64,000 nucleotides of DNA. It comes from Nocardioides jiangxiensis. GTDB taxonomy: Bacteria > Actinomycetota > Actinomycetes > Propionibacteriales > Nocardioidaceae. How positions within the stretch are numbered: the first letter of the stretch is position 1; every line of letters begins with the position of its first letter. This document shows positions 26,512 to 34,425 of the stretch, piece by piece. The notes under the pieces are model-generated. The model was not told the origin of the DNA and searched no databases. It worked only from the letters and a program-made list of their open reading frames with translations. A program made the position numbers and the translations under genes. The stretch covers positions 186,001-250,000 of the forward strand of contig NZ_JAUQTA010000001.1 in NCBI RefSeq assembly GCF_030580915.1, written 5' to 3'.

Positions 26512-26715
26512 CTTCGCCTCCTCGGCCCCACGGATGGAGGACGTCTGGGCGCGTGCGAAGAAGGCAGCGGCCTCCTCGTCGCCGGCGCGTCGCGCATCCT
26601 CGATGTACGTCTCGAGGCGCAGCGCGTTGCTGAGGCAGGTCTCCGTGAACCAGATCAGGTTGTAGTCCTTGTCGGCGGTGCCGGTGATGACGCCCGCCTC
26701 GGTGAGCTGTGCCAT
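26482..26715 (-). CDS. Small conserved hypothetical protein
   Basis: A 77-residue soluble helical protein (MAQLTEAGVITGTADKDYNL, with FTETCLSNALRLETYIEDARRAGDEE in the middle). No known domain was recognised, but the amphipathic helices and a good Shine-Dalgarno GGAGAG before the ATG support a real gene. The repeated W/L/E pattern suggests a helical dimer. It overlaps the end of the DUF6328 gene by 30 bases in convergent orientation. It may belong with the stress-type genes to its right. Confidence 0.65.
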   Translation of the reverse strand: MAQLTEAGVITGTADKDYNLIWFTETCLSNALRLETYIEDARRAGDEEAAAFFARAQTSSIRGAEEAKSLLRNRLVA

Positions 26716-26750
26716 GGATCTCTCCCTCGTGTAGATGGTGTGCCCGGGAG

Positions 26751-26927
26751 TTACCCGCGTGGCCCCGACCCATGCTCCGTGGTGGGGTGCTCCGTCGGGT
26801 CGGTCCGCTCCGGGAGGTCGCCGACGACCTCCTTGCCACGGCGCCGGTCGCGCAGGGCGGCGAACACGAGGATGCTCGCGACGAAGGCGAGGGCGATTGC
26901 TCCAGCGAGCCAGTAGGTCCAGTGCAT
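26751..26927 (-). CDS. Small single-pass membrane protein
   Basis: A 58-residue protein with one hydrophobic helix (WLAGAIALAFVASILVFAAL, about residues 5-24), then a basic anchor RDRRRGK and a hydrophilic tail rich in Glu, Pro, Thr and His. The inferred topology is tail inside. An in-frame ATG 36 bases upstream is also possible. No family was recognised. It stands between the small protein at 26482 and the divergent sigma factor gene, so its promoter would share the region 26928-27081. Confidence 0.6.
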   Translation of the reverse strand: MHWTYWLAGAIALAFVASILVFAALRDRRRGKEVVGDLPERTDPTEHPTTEHGSGPRG

Positions 26928-26977
26928 GCGGCCGGTGTACCCATCTGCAGAACCTTCATGCATCGGCGTGCTTGGCC

Positions 26978-27007
26978 TTGTCCTGGTGGTCTGGACCGGT
27001 CTAGGTT
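26978..27007 (+). promoter_or_regulatory. Candidate promoter for the sigma factor gene
   Basis: TTGTCC (26978-26983) and TAGGTT (27002-27007) are separated by 18 bases. The ATG at 27082 lies about 68 bases after the presumed transcription start. A typical SigF/SigB-type promoter (GTTT-N15-GGGTA) was not found. Confidence 0.3.
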
Positions 27008-27081
27008 CGAAATGCAGCACAGGTGACACAGACCTGCTCAAGACGTGGGCAGGCTCCATACGAATCCCGCAAGGAATCGTC

Positions 27082-27906
27082 ATGCACCTCTCTTCCATCT
27101 CTGCGAACACTGCTGTCAACAACCCGCACAGCCCCCTCAGCCGCCTGGAGCGGCGTCAGCGCACACGGGCTCTCCTCGCCCTCGCGCACAGCACCTCGTC
27201 CGAGCAGGAGCGCCGTGAGGCCCTCGACGAGGTCGTCCGGATCAACATGCCGGTCGCCCGCACCCTCGCCGCGCCGTACGGCGGTCGCGGCATCCCGCTC
27301 GACGACCTCGAGCAGGTGGCGTACATGGCCCTCATCCGGGCCGCACGCGGCTATCACCCGGACCGGTCCGGTGACTTCCTCGCGTACGCCGTGCCGACCA
27401 TCCGTGGCGAGGTGAAGAAGCACTTCCGCGACCACGGCTGGACCGTCAGGCCGCCGCGGAGGATCCAGGAGCTGCAGGCGGAGGTCATCCGCACGCGATC
27501 GGAGCTCGAGCAGGAGACCGGCCACGAGCCCGACCTGGCCGAGATCGCCGAGGCGATCGGCGAGGACGAGGCCGAGGTCGCCGAGGCGATGGCAGCCGAC
27601 GGGTGCTTCTCGCCGAGCTCGCTGGACCAGCCGGTCCGCTCGTCGGGCACCCCGCTCGGGGAGCTCATGGCCAGCGAGGAAGACGGCTTCGACGCCGCGG
27701 AGGCCCGCGCCATGCTGGCCGACGCGATCCGCACCCTCGGGCCGCGTGACCGGAAGATCCTGCGGATGCGCTTCTTCGACGGGCTCACGCAGAAGGAGAT
27801 CGGTCGCGAGATCGGTGTCACGCAGATGCAGGTCTCGCGCCTGCTGACCCGGATCCTGGCGGACCTCCGCTCGGCCCTCCATGTCGACCTCCCGGCGGCG
27901 AGCTGA
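27082..27906 (+). CDS. SigB/SigF/SigG-family RNA polymerase sigma factor
   Basis: A 274-residue group 3 sigma-70 factor. Region 2 covers about residues 55-120 (RINMPVARTLAAPYGGRGIPLDDLEQVAYMALIRAARGYHPDRSGDFLAYA), region 3 about 125-185 (GEVKKHFRDHGWTVRPPRRIQEL), and region 4 about 215-265 (LGPRDRKILRMRFFDGLTQKEIGREIGVTQMQVSRLL). It resembles actinobacterial general-stress sigma factors. The ATG at 27082 has AAGGA six bases upstream; the longer opening at 26926 codes for an improbable hydrophobic leader. It is followed by an SDR whose ATG is one base after its stop, so the two are one operon. No anti-sigma factor gene is seen nearby. Confidence 0.9.
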   Translation: MHLSSISANTAVNNPHSPLSRLERRQRTRALLALAHSTSSEQERREALDEVVRINMPVARTLAAPYGGRGIPLDDLEQVAYMALIRAARGYHPDRSGDFLAYAVPTIRGEVKKHFRDHGWTVRPPRRIQELQAEVIRTRSELEQETGHEPDLAEIAEAIGEDEAEVAEAMAADGCFSPSSLDQPVRSSGTPLGELMASEEDGFDAAEARAMLADAIRTLGPRDRKILRMRFFDGLTQKEIGREIGVTQMQVSRLLTRILADLRSALHVDLPAAS

Positions 27907-27907
27907 G

Positions 27908-28759
27908 ATGACGACACCTGTCCAGATCCCGGCCCAGCGGCAGGAGCCGCCGGGCCACCAGGGCTGGATGGAGCCGGTCCCGGACTGCGGTGAGGAGACC
28001 TACCGCGGTTCGGGCCGGCTCGCCGGCAAGAAGGCCCTGATCACCGGGGCCGACAGCGGCATCGGACGCGCGGTGGCCATCGCCTACGCCCGCGAGGGCG
28101 CCGACGTGGCGATCGCCTACCTGAACGAGGATGCCGACGCGGAGGCGACGGCCGCGCTCGTGGAGGAGGCCGGGCAGCGTTCCCTCCTGCTGCCCGGCGA
28201 CCTCGCCGAACCAGGCCTGGCGGCCGAGCTGGTGCAGCGCACCGTCGACGAGCTCGGGGGACTCGACGTCCTGGTCTGCAACGCGGCGTACCAGATGGCC
28301 CACGAGTCCATCGCCGAGGTCAGCGACGAGGAGTGGGACCGCACGTTCGACGTGAACATCGGCGCCATGTTCCGCCTCGTGAAGGCTGCACTCCCCCACC
28401 TGCGCGAGGGCAGCGCGATCATCGGCAGCTCCTCGGTCAACTCCGACGCCCCCAACCCGACGCTGGCTCCGTACGCCGCGACCAAGGCCGCGATCGCCAA
28501 CTTCTGCGCCTCCCTGGCGCAGGAGCTCGGACCGCGCGGCATCCGGGTCAACAGCGTGGCCCCGGGCCCGGTCTGGACGCCGCTGATCCCGTCGTCCTTC
28601 CCGGAGGAGAAGGTCGAGGGCTTCGGCTCCGACACACCGCTCGGCAGGGCCGCCCAGCCGGCCGAGCTCGCGCCGGCGTACGTCCTGCTGGCCTCCGACG
28701 AAGCCAGCTACATGTCCGGCGCTCGGGTGGCGGTGACCGGGGGACGTCCGATCCTGTGA
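27908..28759 (+). CDS. SDR family oxidoreductase, general stress protein 39-like
   Basis: A 283-residue short-chain dehydrogenase. The NAD(P)-binding TGADSGIG is near residue 53, CNAAY near 135, the catalytic serine in IGSSSVNS and the catalytic YAATK near 196. The N-terminal extension (PPGHQGWMEPVPDCGEETYR) is typical of the stress-induced SDR group represented by Bacillus general stress protein 39. The substrate is unknown. Its start lies one base after the sigma factor stop, so expression is tied to that sigma factor. This pairing suggests the SDR is among the factor's effects. Confidence 0.9.
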   Translation: MTTPVQIPAQRQEPPGHQGWMEPVPDCGEETYRGSGRLAGKKALITGADSGIGRAVAIAYAREGADVAIAYLNEDADAEATAALVEEAGQRSLLLPGDLAEPGLAAELVQRTVDELGGLDVLVCNAAYQMAHESIAEVSDEEWDRTFDVNIGAMFRLVKAALPHLREGSAIIGSSSVNSDAPNPTLAPYAATKAAIANFCASLAQELGPRGIRVNSVAPGPVWTPLIPSSFPEEKVEGFGSDTPLGRAAQPAELAPAYVLLASDEASYMSGARVAVTGGRPIL

Positions 28760-28785
28760 GCGGGGCACTGCCCCTTCACCGCTGC

Positions 28786-28791
28786 TAGCGT
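28786..28791 (+). promoter_or_regulatory. Candidate -10 box of VIT1-like gene (leaderless type)
   Basis: TAGCGT, seven bases before the ATG at 28799. Confidence 0.4.
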
Positions 28792-28798
28792 CGCGTCC

Positions 28799-29527
28799 AT
28801 GGCGAATGACACGACTCCTCCCCCGCCGCTGGCGCACCCGGACGAGCCGCACGCGGCCTCGACGGCGAGCCGGCTCAACTGGCTGCGCGCAGGCGTCCTG
28901 GGCGCCAACGACGGCCTCGTCTCCACGGCCGGCCTGGTGATCGGCGTCGCCGCCGCGACACCGGAGCCCACCGCGATCCTGACGGCGGGCATCGCCGGCC
29001 TCGCCGCAGGCGCTGTCTCCATGGCCCTGGGCGAGTACGTCTCCGTGAGCACACAGCGCGACACCGAGCTCGCGCTGATCGCCAAGGAGAAGCACGAGCT
29101 GAAGCACGAGCCCGAGGAGGAGTTCCTCGAGCTGGTCGGTCTTCTCGAGCAGCGCGGCCTCTCCCCCGAGACGTCGCAGAAGGTGGCGCACGAGCTCACC
29201 GAGGCAGATCCGTTGCGCGCACACCTGGCGCTGGAGCTCGGCATCGACCAGGAAGACCTGACCAACCCCTGGCACGCGGCGATCTCGTCGGCGATCTCGT
29301 TCAGCCTCGGCGCCCTCATCCCGATCCTGGCGTCGCTGATCGGGTGGCACCGCCTGCCGTGCATCGTGGTCGCGGTCGCCCTCGGCCTGGTCGCCACCGG
29401 CTACATCTCCGCTCACCTCGGCGACGCGCGGCGCGGTCGCGCCATGACGCGGGTCCTGGTCGGCGGCCTGATGGCGATGGCGATCACCTACGTCGTCGGT
29501 CGTGCCGTCGGCGCCAGCGGGATCTGA
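28799..29527 (+). CDS. VIT1/CCC1 family iron/manganese transporter
   Basis: A 242-residue membrane protein of the VIT1/CCC1 family, which moves Fe2+ or Mn2+ out of the cytoplasm or into stores. Family features are LGANDGLVSTAGLVIGVAAA near residues 35-54, GAVSMALGEYVSVSTQRDTE near 76-95 and a soluble metal-binding-like helical region (EEEFLELVGLLEQRGLS) in the middle. The C-terminal three helices contain SFSLGALIPIL. About five membrane helices are present. It follows the stress-type SDR with its own -10-like box, and may protect against metal overload or oxidative stress. Confidence 0.9.
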   Translation: MANDTTPPPPLAHPDEPHAASTASRLNWLRAGVLGANDGLVSTAGLVIGVAAATPEPTAILTAGIAGLAAGAVSMALGEYVSVSTQRDTELALIAKEKHELKHEPEEEFLELVGLLEQRGLSPETSQKVAHELTEADPLRAHLALELGIDQEDLTNPWHAAISSAISFSLGALIPILASLIGWHRLPCIVVAVALGLVATGYISAHLGDARRGRAMTRVLVGGLMAMAITYVVGRAVGASGI

Positions 29528-29649
29528 CCCCGTCGGCCGCGACATCGCGGCCGACAGGCCCGCGGGCCATTCGGCCCGGGCCAGGGCGACCCCGGGCCCT
29601 GTCGCGACCACCGCACGCGCGCGATGCTGGCGGTGATCGGAGGTGCACC

Positions 29650-29844
29650 ATGACTCAGAGCCAGGTCAGGCACGACAACGCCGAGGCGCTGCGGGACGAG
29701 GCCGTCGACGAGATCGAGGAGGTCGGCCGCTTCCTCGCGGCCCCTTTCCTCGCGGTCGCAGCCCTCGCCACCTACGGCGCCATCCAGGTCGCGAACCGGG
29801 TGATCCGGGCACGCGACGACTGGCGCCAGCACCGGCACGCCTGA
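29650..29844 (+). CDS. Small hypothetical protein with one hydrophobic helix
   Basis: A 64-residue protein with an acidic N-terminal helix (RHDNAEALRDEAVDEIEEVG), a hydrophobic stretch (FLAAPFLAVAALATYGAIQVA) and a basic C-terminus (RARDDWRQHRHA). GGAGGT six bases before the ATG is a strong Shine-Dalgarno. No family was recognised. The stop is directly followed by a strong terminator, so it ends the transcript begun at the VIT1 or its own promoter. Confidence 0.65.
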   Translation: MTQSQVRHDNAEALRDEAVDEIEEVGRFLAAPFLAVAALATYGAIQVANRVIRARDDWRQHRHA

Positions 29845-29850
29845 AGGACG

Positions 29851-29879
29851 AAGCCCCCTCCGGATCCCGGAGGGGGCTT
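29851..29879 (+). terminator. Intrinsic terminator
   Basis: Perfect 13-bp stem AAGCCCCCTCCGG / CCGGAGGGGGCTT with a 3-base loop, 6 bases after the small gene and before the oppositely oriented tRNAs. It could also serve the tRNA transcript from the other side. Confidence 0.85.
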
Positions 29880-29881
29880 GG

Positions 29882-29956
29882 TGGTGGGCGATACTGGGTT
29901 TGAACCAGTGACCTCTTCCGTGTCAAGGAAGCGCGCTACCGCTGCGCCAATCGCCC
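29882..29956 (-). tRNA. tRNA-Val (GAC)
   Basis: Cloverleaf on the minus strand: acceptor GGGCGAT / ATCGCCC, D arm GGCGCAGCGGTAGC, anticodon stem CTTCC / GGAAG with loop TTGACAC (anticodon GAC), T arm CTGGTTCAAACCCAG. The CCA end is encoded (ACCA at 29885-29882). Last of a Gly-Cys-Val cluster on this strand. Confidence 0.95.
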
Positions 29957-29978
29957 AAGCTTTTGAGTTGTGGTGAGT

Positions 29979-30052
29979 TGGAGGTGGGTACCGGATTTGA
30001 ACCGGTGTACACGGATTTGCAGTCCGTTGCCTCGCCTCTCGGCCAACCCACC
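29979..30052 (-). tRNA. tRNA-Cys (GCA)
   Basis: Acceptor GGTGGGT / ACCCACC, anticodon stem with loop CTGCAAA (anticodon GCA), T arm CCGGTTCAAATCCGG and the U discriminator typical of cysteine tRNA. The CCA end is encoded. Confidence 0.95.
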
Positions 30053-30097
30053 ATGGAGGCCTGGTGTGGCCCAGTCAAGGTGCACTTGACTTCTCCG

Positions 30098-30170
30098 AGC
30101 GGACGACGAGACTCGAACTCGCGACCCCAACCTTGGCAAGGTTGTGCTCTACCAACTGAGCTACGTCCGC
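30098..30170 (-). tRNA. tRNA-Gly (GCC)
   Basis: Acceptor GCGGACG / CGTCCGC, D arm AGCTCAGTTGGTAGAGC, anticodon stem CAACC / GGTTG with loop TTGCCAA (anticodon GCC), T arm GCGAGTTCGAGTCTCGT. The CCA end is not encoded. Confidence 0.95.
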
Positions 30171-30277
30171 TTGTTGTTTCCGCGGCTTCCGCCCCGGGCA
30201 ACGACGAGAACATTAGCGGAACGCATCCGACGTGCAAAATCGGGGGTCCGGAGCGTGTCGGGTGGCAGGATTTCCCC

Positions 30278-30994
30278 ATGCAGGCAACGGCGAACGGCGT
30301 CTTCACGACCGTGCTGGTCCGCGACGGCGAGCCCCACCACCTCGGCCTGCACCTTCGCCGGATCGACCAGAGCGCCCGGATCGCCGGCCTGCCCGCGCCC
30401 GACTGGCGCACCGTCGACGCGCGCGTCACGGCCGCCCTCGTGGAGGCCGGGGCGACCGTCAGACCCTCCTCGCGGATGCGGATCCGCTGGGACGGCGACA
30501 CGCTGACCGTCACCGCTGCGCCGTTCGCGGGACACGACGCGACGACCAGTGCGCTCCGTGCCGACGAGGCCCGCGATCCGACCGCACCCGCAGCCGGGGC
30601 GAAGACCGAGGCGCTGGGCGACCAGGGCCGCCGCCTCCTGGCATGGGCACACGAGCGGGGGGCGGGTGAGGCCCTCCTGGCCACCACCGGCGGCTTTCTC
30701 GCCGAAGGGGCCACGAGCAATGTCTTCTACGTGATCGGGGGCGAGCTGCGGACGCCGACGGCCTCGACCGGCCTCCTGGACGGCATCGCGAGGCGCCTCG
30801 TCCTCGCGGCGACCGGCGGACGCGAGGTCGACGCGCCGTACGACGTGCTGCGGGACGCGGACGAGGTCTTCCTGACCAGCAGCCTGCGCGGCGTACAGCC
30901 CGTGACGAGCGTCGATGGCCGGGAGATCGGTGGTCCCGGGCCGACGACGCGTGCCGCACAGCGTGCGTGGCAGGCGTTGCCGGTCGGCGACTGA
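30278..30994 (+). CDS. Class IV aminotransferase (branched-chain/ADC-lyase-like)
   Basis: A 238-residue PLP enzyme of fold type IV. The probable PLP lysine is in GAKTEALGDQG near residue 110, which aligns with the catalytic lysine of BCAT and PabC. Downstream motifs are typical: GAGEALLATTGGFLAEGATSNVFYV (near 129-153) and STGLLDGIARRLVLAA (near 163-178). The N-terminus is short (starts MQATANGVFTTVLVRDG), shorter than BCAT by about 60 residues, so an aminodeoxychorismate lyase-like or unassigned member is more likely. The ATG at 30278 has GCAGGA upstream; the long reading frame to the left runs through tRNA genes. Ends at a bidirectional terminator. Confidence 0.88.
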   Translation: MQATANGVFTTVLVRDGEPHHLGLHLRRIDQSARIAGLPAPDWRTVDARVTAALVEAGATVRPSSRMRIRWDGDTLTVTAAPFAGHDATTSALRADEARDPTAPAAGAKTEALGDQGRRLLAWAHERGAGEALLATTGGFLAEGATSNVFYVIGGELRTPTASTGLLDGIARRLVLAATGGREVDAPYDVLRDADEVFLTSSLRGVQPVTSVDGREIGGPGPTTRAAQRAWQALPVGD

Positions 30995-31017
30995 CAGGGC
31001 ACGACGGCGAAATGGAA

Positions 31018-31054
31018 CAAGGTCCGAACCCCTCCCTCCGGGGTTCGGACCTTG
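31018..31054. terminator. Bidirectional intrinsic terminator
   Basis: Perfect 15-bp stem CAAGGTCCGAACCCC / GGGGTTCGGACCTTG with a 7-base loop, between the convergent aminotransferase and SsgA-like genes. Confidence 0.85.
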
Positions 31055-31070
31055 CTGGCGAGGAGGCTGA

Positions 31071-31499
31071 TCAGGCAGCCATGAGCTGGCCGATCAGCAT
31101 GTCCAGATCGAGGTGCTCGCCCTCGGTGCCGAGAGGCACGGCAGCGAGCGTGCGGTTGACGAAGCGGTAGATGTCCTTGGTCGCGACCTGGACGAGCAGC
31201 TCGCCGTCGGGCGAGTGGAGCTCGATGATCACGACGGCCTGGCCGTCGGCGTCGAGGCACGGCCACACGTGGACATCTCCATCGCCTGCAGGCGTGGTGA
31301 GGCCGCGGACCATGAGGTCACGGGCGAAGGTCCAGACCACGTCCCCGCCCACCGTGCGGAACGTCATCGTGACCGCGTAGGGGTCGGTGGAGGTGTACCC
31401 GAGCTCGCCGGGGAGGGTCATCGCCTGACCCGCGCCATCGACACAGTCGAGGGTGACGGACTCGGTGACCGTCGTCGTCCTGATCTCGTCGAACTGCAT
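31071..31499 (-). CDS. SsgA/SsgB family sporulation/cell division regulator-like protein
   Basis: A 142-residue SsgA-like protein (SALP). The conserved core is clear: DPYAVTMTFRTVGGDVVWTFARDLM near residues 39-63, GDGDVHVWPCLDADGQAVVIIELHSPDGE near 72-100, and a C-terminal FVNRTLAAVPLGTEGEHLDLDMLIGQL. In Streptomyces SsgB guides FtsZ to sporulation septa and SsgA controls morphogenesis. A non-sporulating relative with a single SALP would more likely use it in ordinary septation. ATG at 31499 with GGAGG upstream. Isolated gene; the 170-base upstream gap holds no clear feature. Confidence 0.92.
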   Translation of the reverse strand: MQFDEIRTTTVTESVTLDCVDGAGQAMTLPGELGYTSTDPYAVTMTFRTVGGDVVWTFARDLMVRGLTTPAGDGDVHVWPCLDADGQAVVIIELHSPDGELLVQVATKDIYRFVNRTLAAVPLGTEGEHLDLDMLIGQLMAA

Positions 31500-31657
31500 T
31501 GCTTCCTCCAGGTGGACCCGGGCCGCTCAGCGTGGCCTTCGCGGATGAAACGGGTGCCATCGACGGTCATGACGCGGTTTCCGCACGACCTCTGGGGTGA
31601 CCCCAGTCACAGTGCACGGACGGGGTCAGCCGGCCGCCCGGGCGAACACTCCCCCGC

Positions 31658-31663
31658 TAACCT
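31658..31663 (+). promoter_or_regulatory. Candidate -10 box for the PGPGW gene (leaderless type)
   Basis: TAACCT, six bases before the ATG at 31670. Confidence 0.4.
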
Positions 31664-31669
31664 CGCCCC

Positions 31670-32062
31670 ATGGCGGAGGTGCACTGGCTCAGGCGGCTGC
31701 ACGAGCGCCTGCACGCACACCCGGTCAGTGGAGCGATCACGAAGCTCGTCGTCACGGTCGCCGGCCTCCTCGTGCTGACCGCCGGGCTGGTGATGATGGT
31801 GACGCCCGGGCCCGGCATCGTCGGGATCCTCGCGGGCCTCGGGCTCCTTGCACTGGAGTGGGAGTGGGCCCGCCGCTGGCTCAGCACCGCGCGGCACAAG
31901 GCCGCCGTCGCGGCTGAGCGGGCGCGCACCATGGACCCCGCCGTACGCCGACGACGTGCGCTGCTGCTCGGCCTCGCCCTGGCGCTCGCATGCGTGGCCG
32001 CGGCAGCCCTCGTCTGGCGGTTCGGCTGGCCCGGTTTCGGCTCACTGAACCCTTTGCGCTAG
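31670..32062 (+). CDS. PGPGW domain membrane protein (TIGR02611-like)
   Basis: A 130-residue membrane protein with three helices. The first pair (ITKLVVTVAGLLVLTAGLVMM and IVGILAGLGLLALEW) frames the motif TPGPGIVGIL. That motif and the EWEWARRWL segment after it define the family. The third helix is near residues 98-115. Function is unknown; members are found in many actinobacteria. The ATG follows a -10-like box. tRNA-Val (CAC) lies 17 bases after its stop. Confidence 0.85.
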   Translation: MAEVHWLRRLHERLHAHPVSGAITKLVVTVAGLLVLTAGLVMMVTPGPGIVGILAGLGLLALEWEWARRWLSTARHKAAVAAERARTMDPAVRRRRALLLGLALALACVAAAALVWRFGWPGFGSLNPLR

Positions 32063-32079
32063 GGTTTCTGACACACCAC

Positions 32080-32151
32080 GGGTGATTGGCGCAGTGGTAG
32101 CGCACTTCGTTCACACCGAAGGGGTCACTGGTTCGAACCCAGTATCACCCA
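32080..32151 (+). tRNA. tRNA-Val (CAC)
   Basis: Acceptor GGGTGAT / ATCACCC, anticodon stem CTTCG / CGAAG with loop TTCACAC (anticodon CAC), T arm CTGGTTCGAACCCAG, discriminator A. CCA is not encoded. It lies on the opposite strand to the other three tRNAs. Confidence 0.95.
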
Positions 32152-32163
32152 CCGCGGGACGAG

Positions 32164-32200
32164 CCCCGCTGGTCTGCGGAGACGCGACCAGCGGGGTTTT
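32164..32200 (+). terminator. Intrinsic terminator of tRNA-Val (CAC)
   Basis: Stem CCCCGCTGGTC / GACCAGCGGGG (11 bp, loop of 11) followed by TTTTCTCATTTC. The classical U-tract is one of the best in the window. Confidence 0.9.
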
Positions 32201-32224
32201 CTCATTTCTCGGAGGAGGACGGGT

Positions 32225-33229
32225 GTGACCGTGCCGGGCCCGGTGCAGGCGGCGTTCGTCGTGCAGCGTCTCGAGGGCACCCGCTGGGTGGCGCTGCGTG
32301 CCGCCGTGTCGACGGGTGCTCCCCTGCTGCTGCTCTGGGCCTCCGGCCACCTCGAGTGGTCGCTCTATGCCACCTTCGGCGCCTTCGCCTCGGTCTACGG
32401 GCGCGGCGAGTCGCACCGCACCCGCCTCACCATGCAGACCACCGTCGGCCTGCTGCTCACCGCTGCGGTCAGCCTCGGAGCAGCCGTGGGCTGCCTCGAC
32501 AGCCGGGCATGGGTTGCGGTCGCGGCCTCGGCTGGGGTGGCAGCCGTGGGGGCCGTGCTGTCCGACCTGCAGCAGTGGCACCCGCCAGGTCCGATGTTCT
32601 TCGTCTTCGCCGTCGCGTCGACGGGTTCCATCCCGGCAGTCCCGTCCGACGTGCTCACTTCCGCCGTCGCCGCTGCCGCTGCCGCCGCGTTCGCCGTCGC
32701 CGTGGGCGCCGTGGGTGCCGTCCGCAGCGGATGGGGCGTCGCCCGACCGCGACCCGGGCGGGCGCTCGACCGGGCCCTGCGGCGCCATGTCGCCCGCAGC
32801 GTGGTCGCCGTGGTCCTCGCAGGGACGATCGCCACCTCCGTCGGGATCGGGCGCCCCTACTGGGCGATGATCGCCGCGGTCGTGCCGCTGGCGGCACGGG
32901 AGCTCGACGCCCAGCTGACGCGAGCACTGCAGAGGGCGGCGGGCACGACGCTTGGCCTCGTGCTCGCCGCCCTCCTGCTCGAGCTGCACCTCGGCGGTCT
33001 GGTGACGATCCTCGTCGTCACCGTGCTGCTCGCCGCGACCGAGGTCCTGGTCGGCCGCAACTACGCGCTGGCGCTGGTCACCATCACGCCGCTGGCGCTG
33101 CTCATGGTCCACCTCGCCAGTCCGACGCCGACCGGCGTCCTGCTGTGGGACCGCTGGATCGAGACGATCATCGGTGTGGTCATCGGCGCCGGCGTCGGCT
33201 ACCTGACGCGCGTCCACGTCACTCGGTGA
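32225..33229 (+). CDS. FUSC family membrane protein (aromatic acid exporter-like)
   Basis: A 334-residue membrane protein of the fusaric acid resistance/YccS family. Two blocks of hydrophobic helices (about 28-180 and 195-320) are separated by a charged linker ([25 protein letters not shown]). The second half contains GRPYWAMIAAVVPLAARELDAQLTRALQRAAGTTLGL, the FUSC-family signature. These proteins are proposed to export aromatic acids or drugs; no substrate can be named. Starts with GTG at 32225, with GGAGGAGG upstream. Its last 11 bases overlap the convergent CsbD gene. Confidence 0.85.
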   Translation: MTVPGPVQAAFVVQRLEGTRWVALRAAVSTGAPLLLLWASGHLEWSLYATFGAFASVYGRGESHRTRLTMQTTVGLLLTAAVSLGAAVGCLDSRAWVAVAASAGVAAVGAVLSDLQQWHPPGPMFFVFAVASTGSIPAVPSDVLTSAVAAAAAAAFAVAVGAVGAVRSGWGVARPRPGRALDRALRRHVARSVVAVVLAGTIATSVGIGRPYWAMIAAVVPLAARELDAQLTRALQRAAGTTLGLVLAALLLELHLGGLVTILVVTVLLAATEVLVGRNYALALVTITPLALLMVHLASPTPTGVLLWDRWIETIIGVVIGAGVGYLTRVHVTR

Positions 33230-33392
33230 AGGCGTCCTTCAGCTTCTCGCCGGCCTGCTTGAGGTTCGCCTTCGCCTTCTCGACGGTCCCCTCGGCCTCG
33301 AGGTCCTCGTTGTCCGTCGCGTCGCCGACCTTCTCCTTGGCCGCGCCCGACATCTCCTCGAACTTGTTGGCTGCCTTGTCCTCGAACCCCAT
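33219..33392 (-). CDS. CsbD family stress protein
   Basis: A 57-residue hydrophilic protein with the CsbD pattern: GFEDKAANKFEEMSGAAKEKVGDATDNEDLEAEG, then VEKAKANLKQAGEKLKDA. CsbD was found as a SigB-controlled stress protein in Bacillus, with unknown biochemical role. ATG at 33392 has GGAGGA upstream. It overlaps the end of the FUSC gene by 11 bases in convergent orientation. Confidence 0.85.
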   Translation of the reverse strand: MGFEDKAANKFEEMSGAAKEKVGDATDNEDLEAEGTVEKAKANLKQAGEKLKDAFTE

Positions 33393-33438
33393 GGTTCCTC
33401 CTTCGTGTCGGTTGCTTGCCCACCACGGGTACCCGCGG

Positions 33439-34413
33439 TCAGGCGCCGTACACGTCGGACCGGCGCCGATCTTCCAGCCGAGGGACACGGCGCACGGCAA
33501 CACGACTCCAGACCCGCTCCTGGACGGCGAGCGTGAGCCACCCGGCGAGCGCCATGCCGGTCAGGTTCACCGCCAGCTGGAGGGCACTTCCGACGATCTC
33601 GTCGGTCTGCCAGAACGCCAGGCCGAGAGCGATGTTGCCCGCGGCCGGGATCGTGGTCACCGAGATGAAGACACCCGACAGTCCACCGACCCGGGATGAG
33701 GTCACCGAGAGCACTCCCGCCGCACCGGCGATCACCGCCACCACGAAAGACCACCGGTCGGGTGAGTAGACGAACGCCGTCGCCGGGCGCGCCGCCGTGA
33801 CCTGCTCGACCGTCACCCAGCCCAGGGCCCGGCCCACGAGCGCGAGGGCGGCACTCACCGCGATCGCGACCAGGAAGCCCAGCGCGAGGGCACGGGTGGC
33901 CGTCGCGAGCAGGGTGCCGCGGCGCCGCACCAGCGCAACGCCGAGCGCTGCGACGGCCCCGAACTCCGGGCCGAGGACCATGGCTCCGATCACGAGGATC
34001 TGCGAGTCCAGGACGATCGCGATGCTCGCCAGCAACGTCGCCAGGCTCATGAACGTCAGGAAGATCCAGTTCAGCTCGCTGTCGTCGTACCCGCGCTGCA
34101 CGACGTCGGCCCAGACCACGGCGTCCGCGCTGCTGCCGGGCGTGCGCCGCTCCGCGTCGAACCCGTCGCGCGAGGCCCAGGTCGCCACCGGCTGGAGCTG
34201 CACGGTGCCGTCGCGGTGCACGCCGAGGGCGCGCAGCGCCTCGACCACGGCGTTGGCGCCCTCGCGGGGCAGGTCGGCCTCGACCAGGTCACCCGCGGGC
34301 AGCAGCGCCGCTCCGCGGACCACCGTCAGTCCCGTCACCGCAGGGTCGGCCCGCAGGAGCTCGACCACGGCGGCGGACGACGCGGCCGGTACGACGGCGC
34401 GCAGGTGCAGCAC
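33439..34413 (-). CDS. DUF389 family membrane protein
   Basis: A 324-residue protein with an N-terminal soluble ACT-like region (1-95) and six or seven helices from about 115 to 310. The family segment is [27 protein letters not shown] near residue 145, followed by [20 protein letters not shown] near 260. DUF389 proteins have no proven function. It starts 12 bases after the stop of the next upstream gene on the same strand, so it is likely cotranscribed with the small gene and YihY. Confidence 0.85.
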   Translation of the reverse strand: MLHLRAVVPAASSAAVVELLRADPAVTGLTVVRGAALLPAGDLVEADLPREGANAVVEALRALGVHRDGTVQLQPVATWASRDGFDAERRTPGSSADAVVWADVVQRGYDDSELNWIFLTFMSLATLLASIAIVLDSQILVIGAMVLGPEFGAVAALGVALVRRRGTLLATATRALALGFLVAIAVSAALALVGRALGWVTVEQVTAARPATAFVYSPDRWSFVVAVIAGAAGVLSVTSSRVGGLSGVFISVTTIPAAGNIALGLAFWQTDEIVGSALQLAVNLTGMALAGWLTLAVQERVWSRVAVRRVPRLEDRRRSDVYGA

Positions 34414-34425
34414 GGGCCGGCCCGC

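Noticed and set aside
33393-33440. SigB/SigF-type promoter of csbD
   Set aside because: A GGGTAC element is present on the minus strand, but no GTTT -35 element lies at the required distance.
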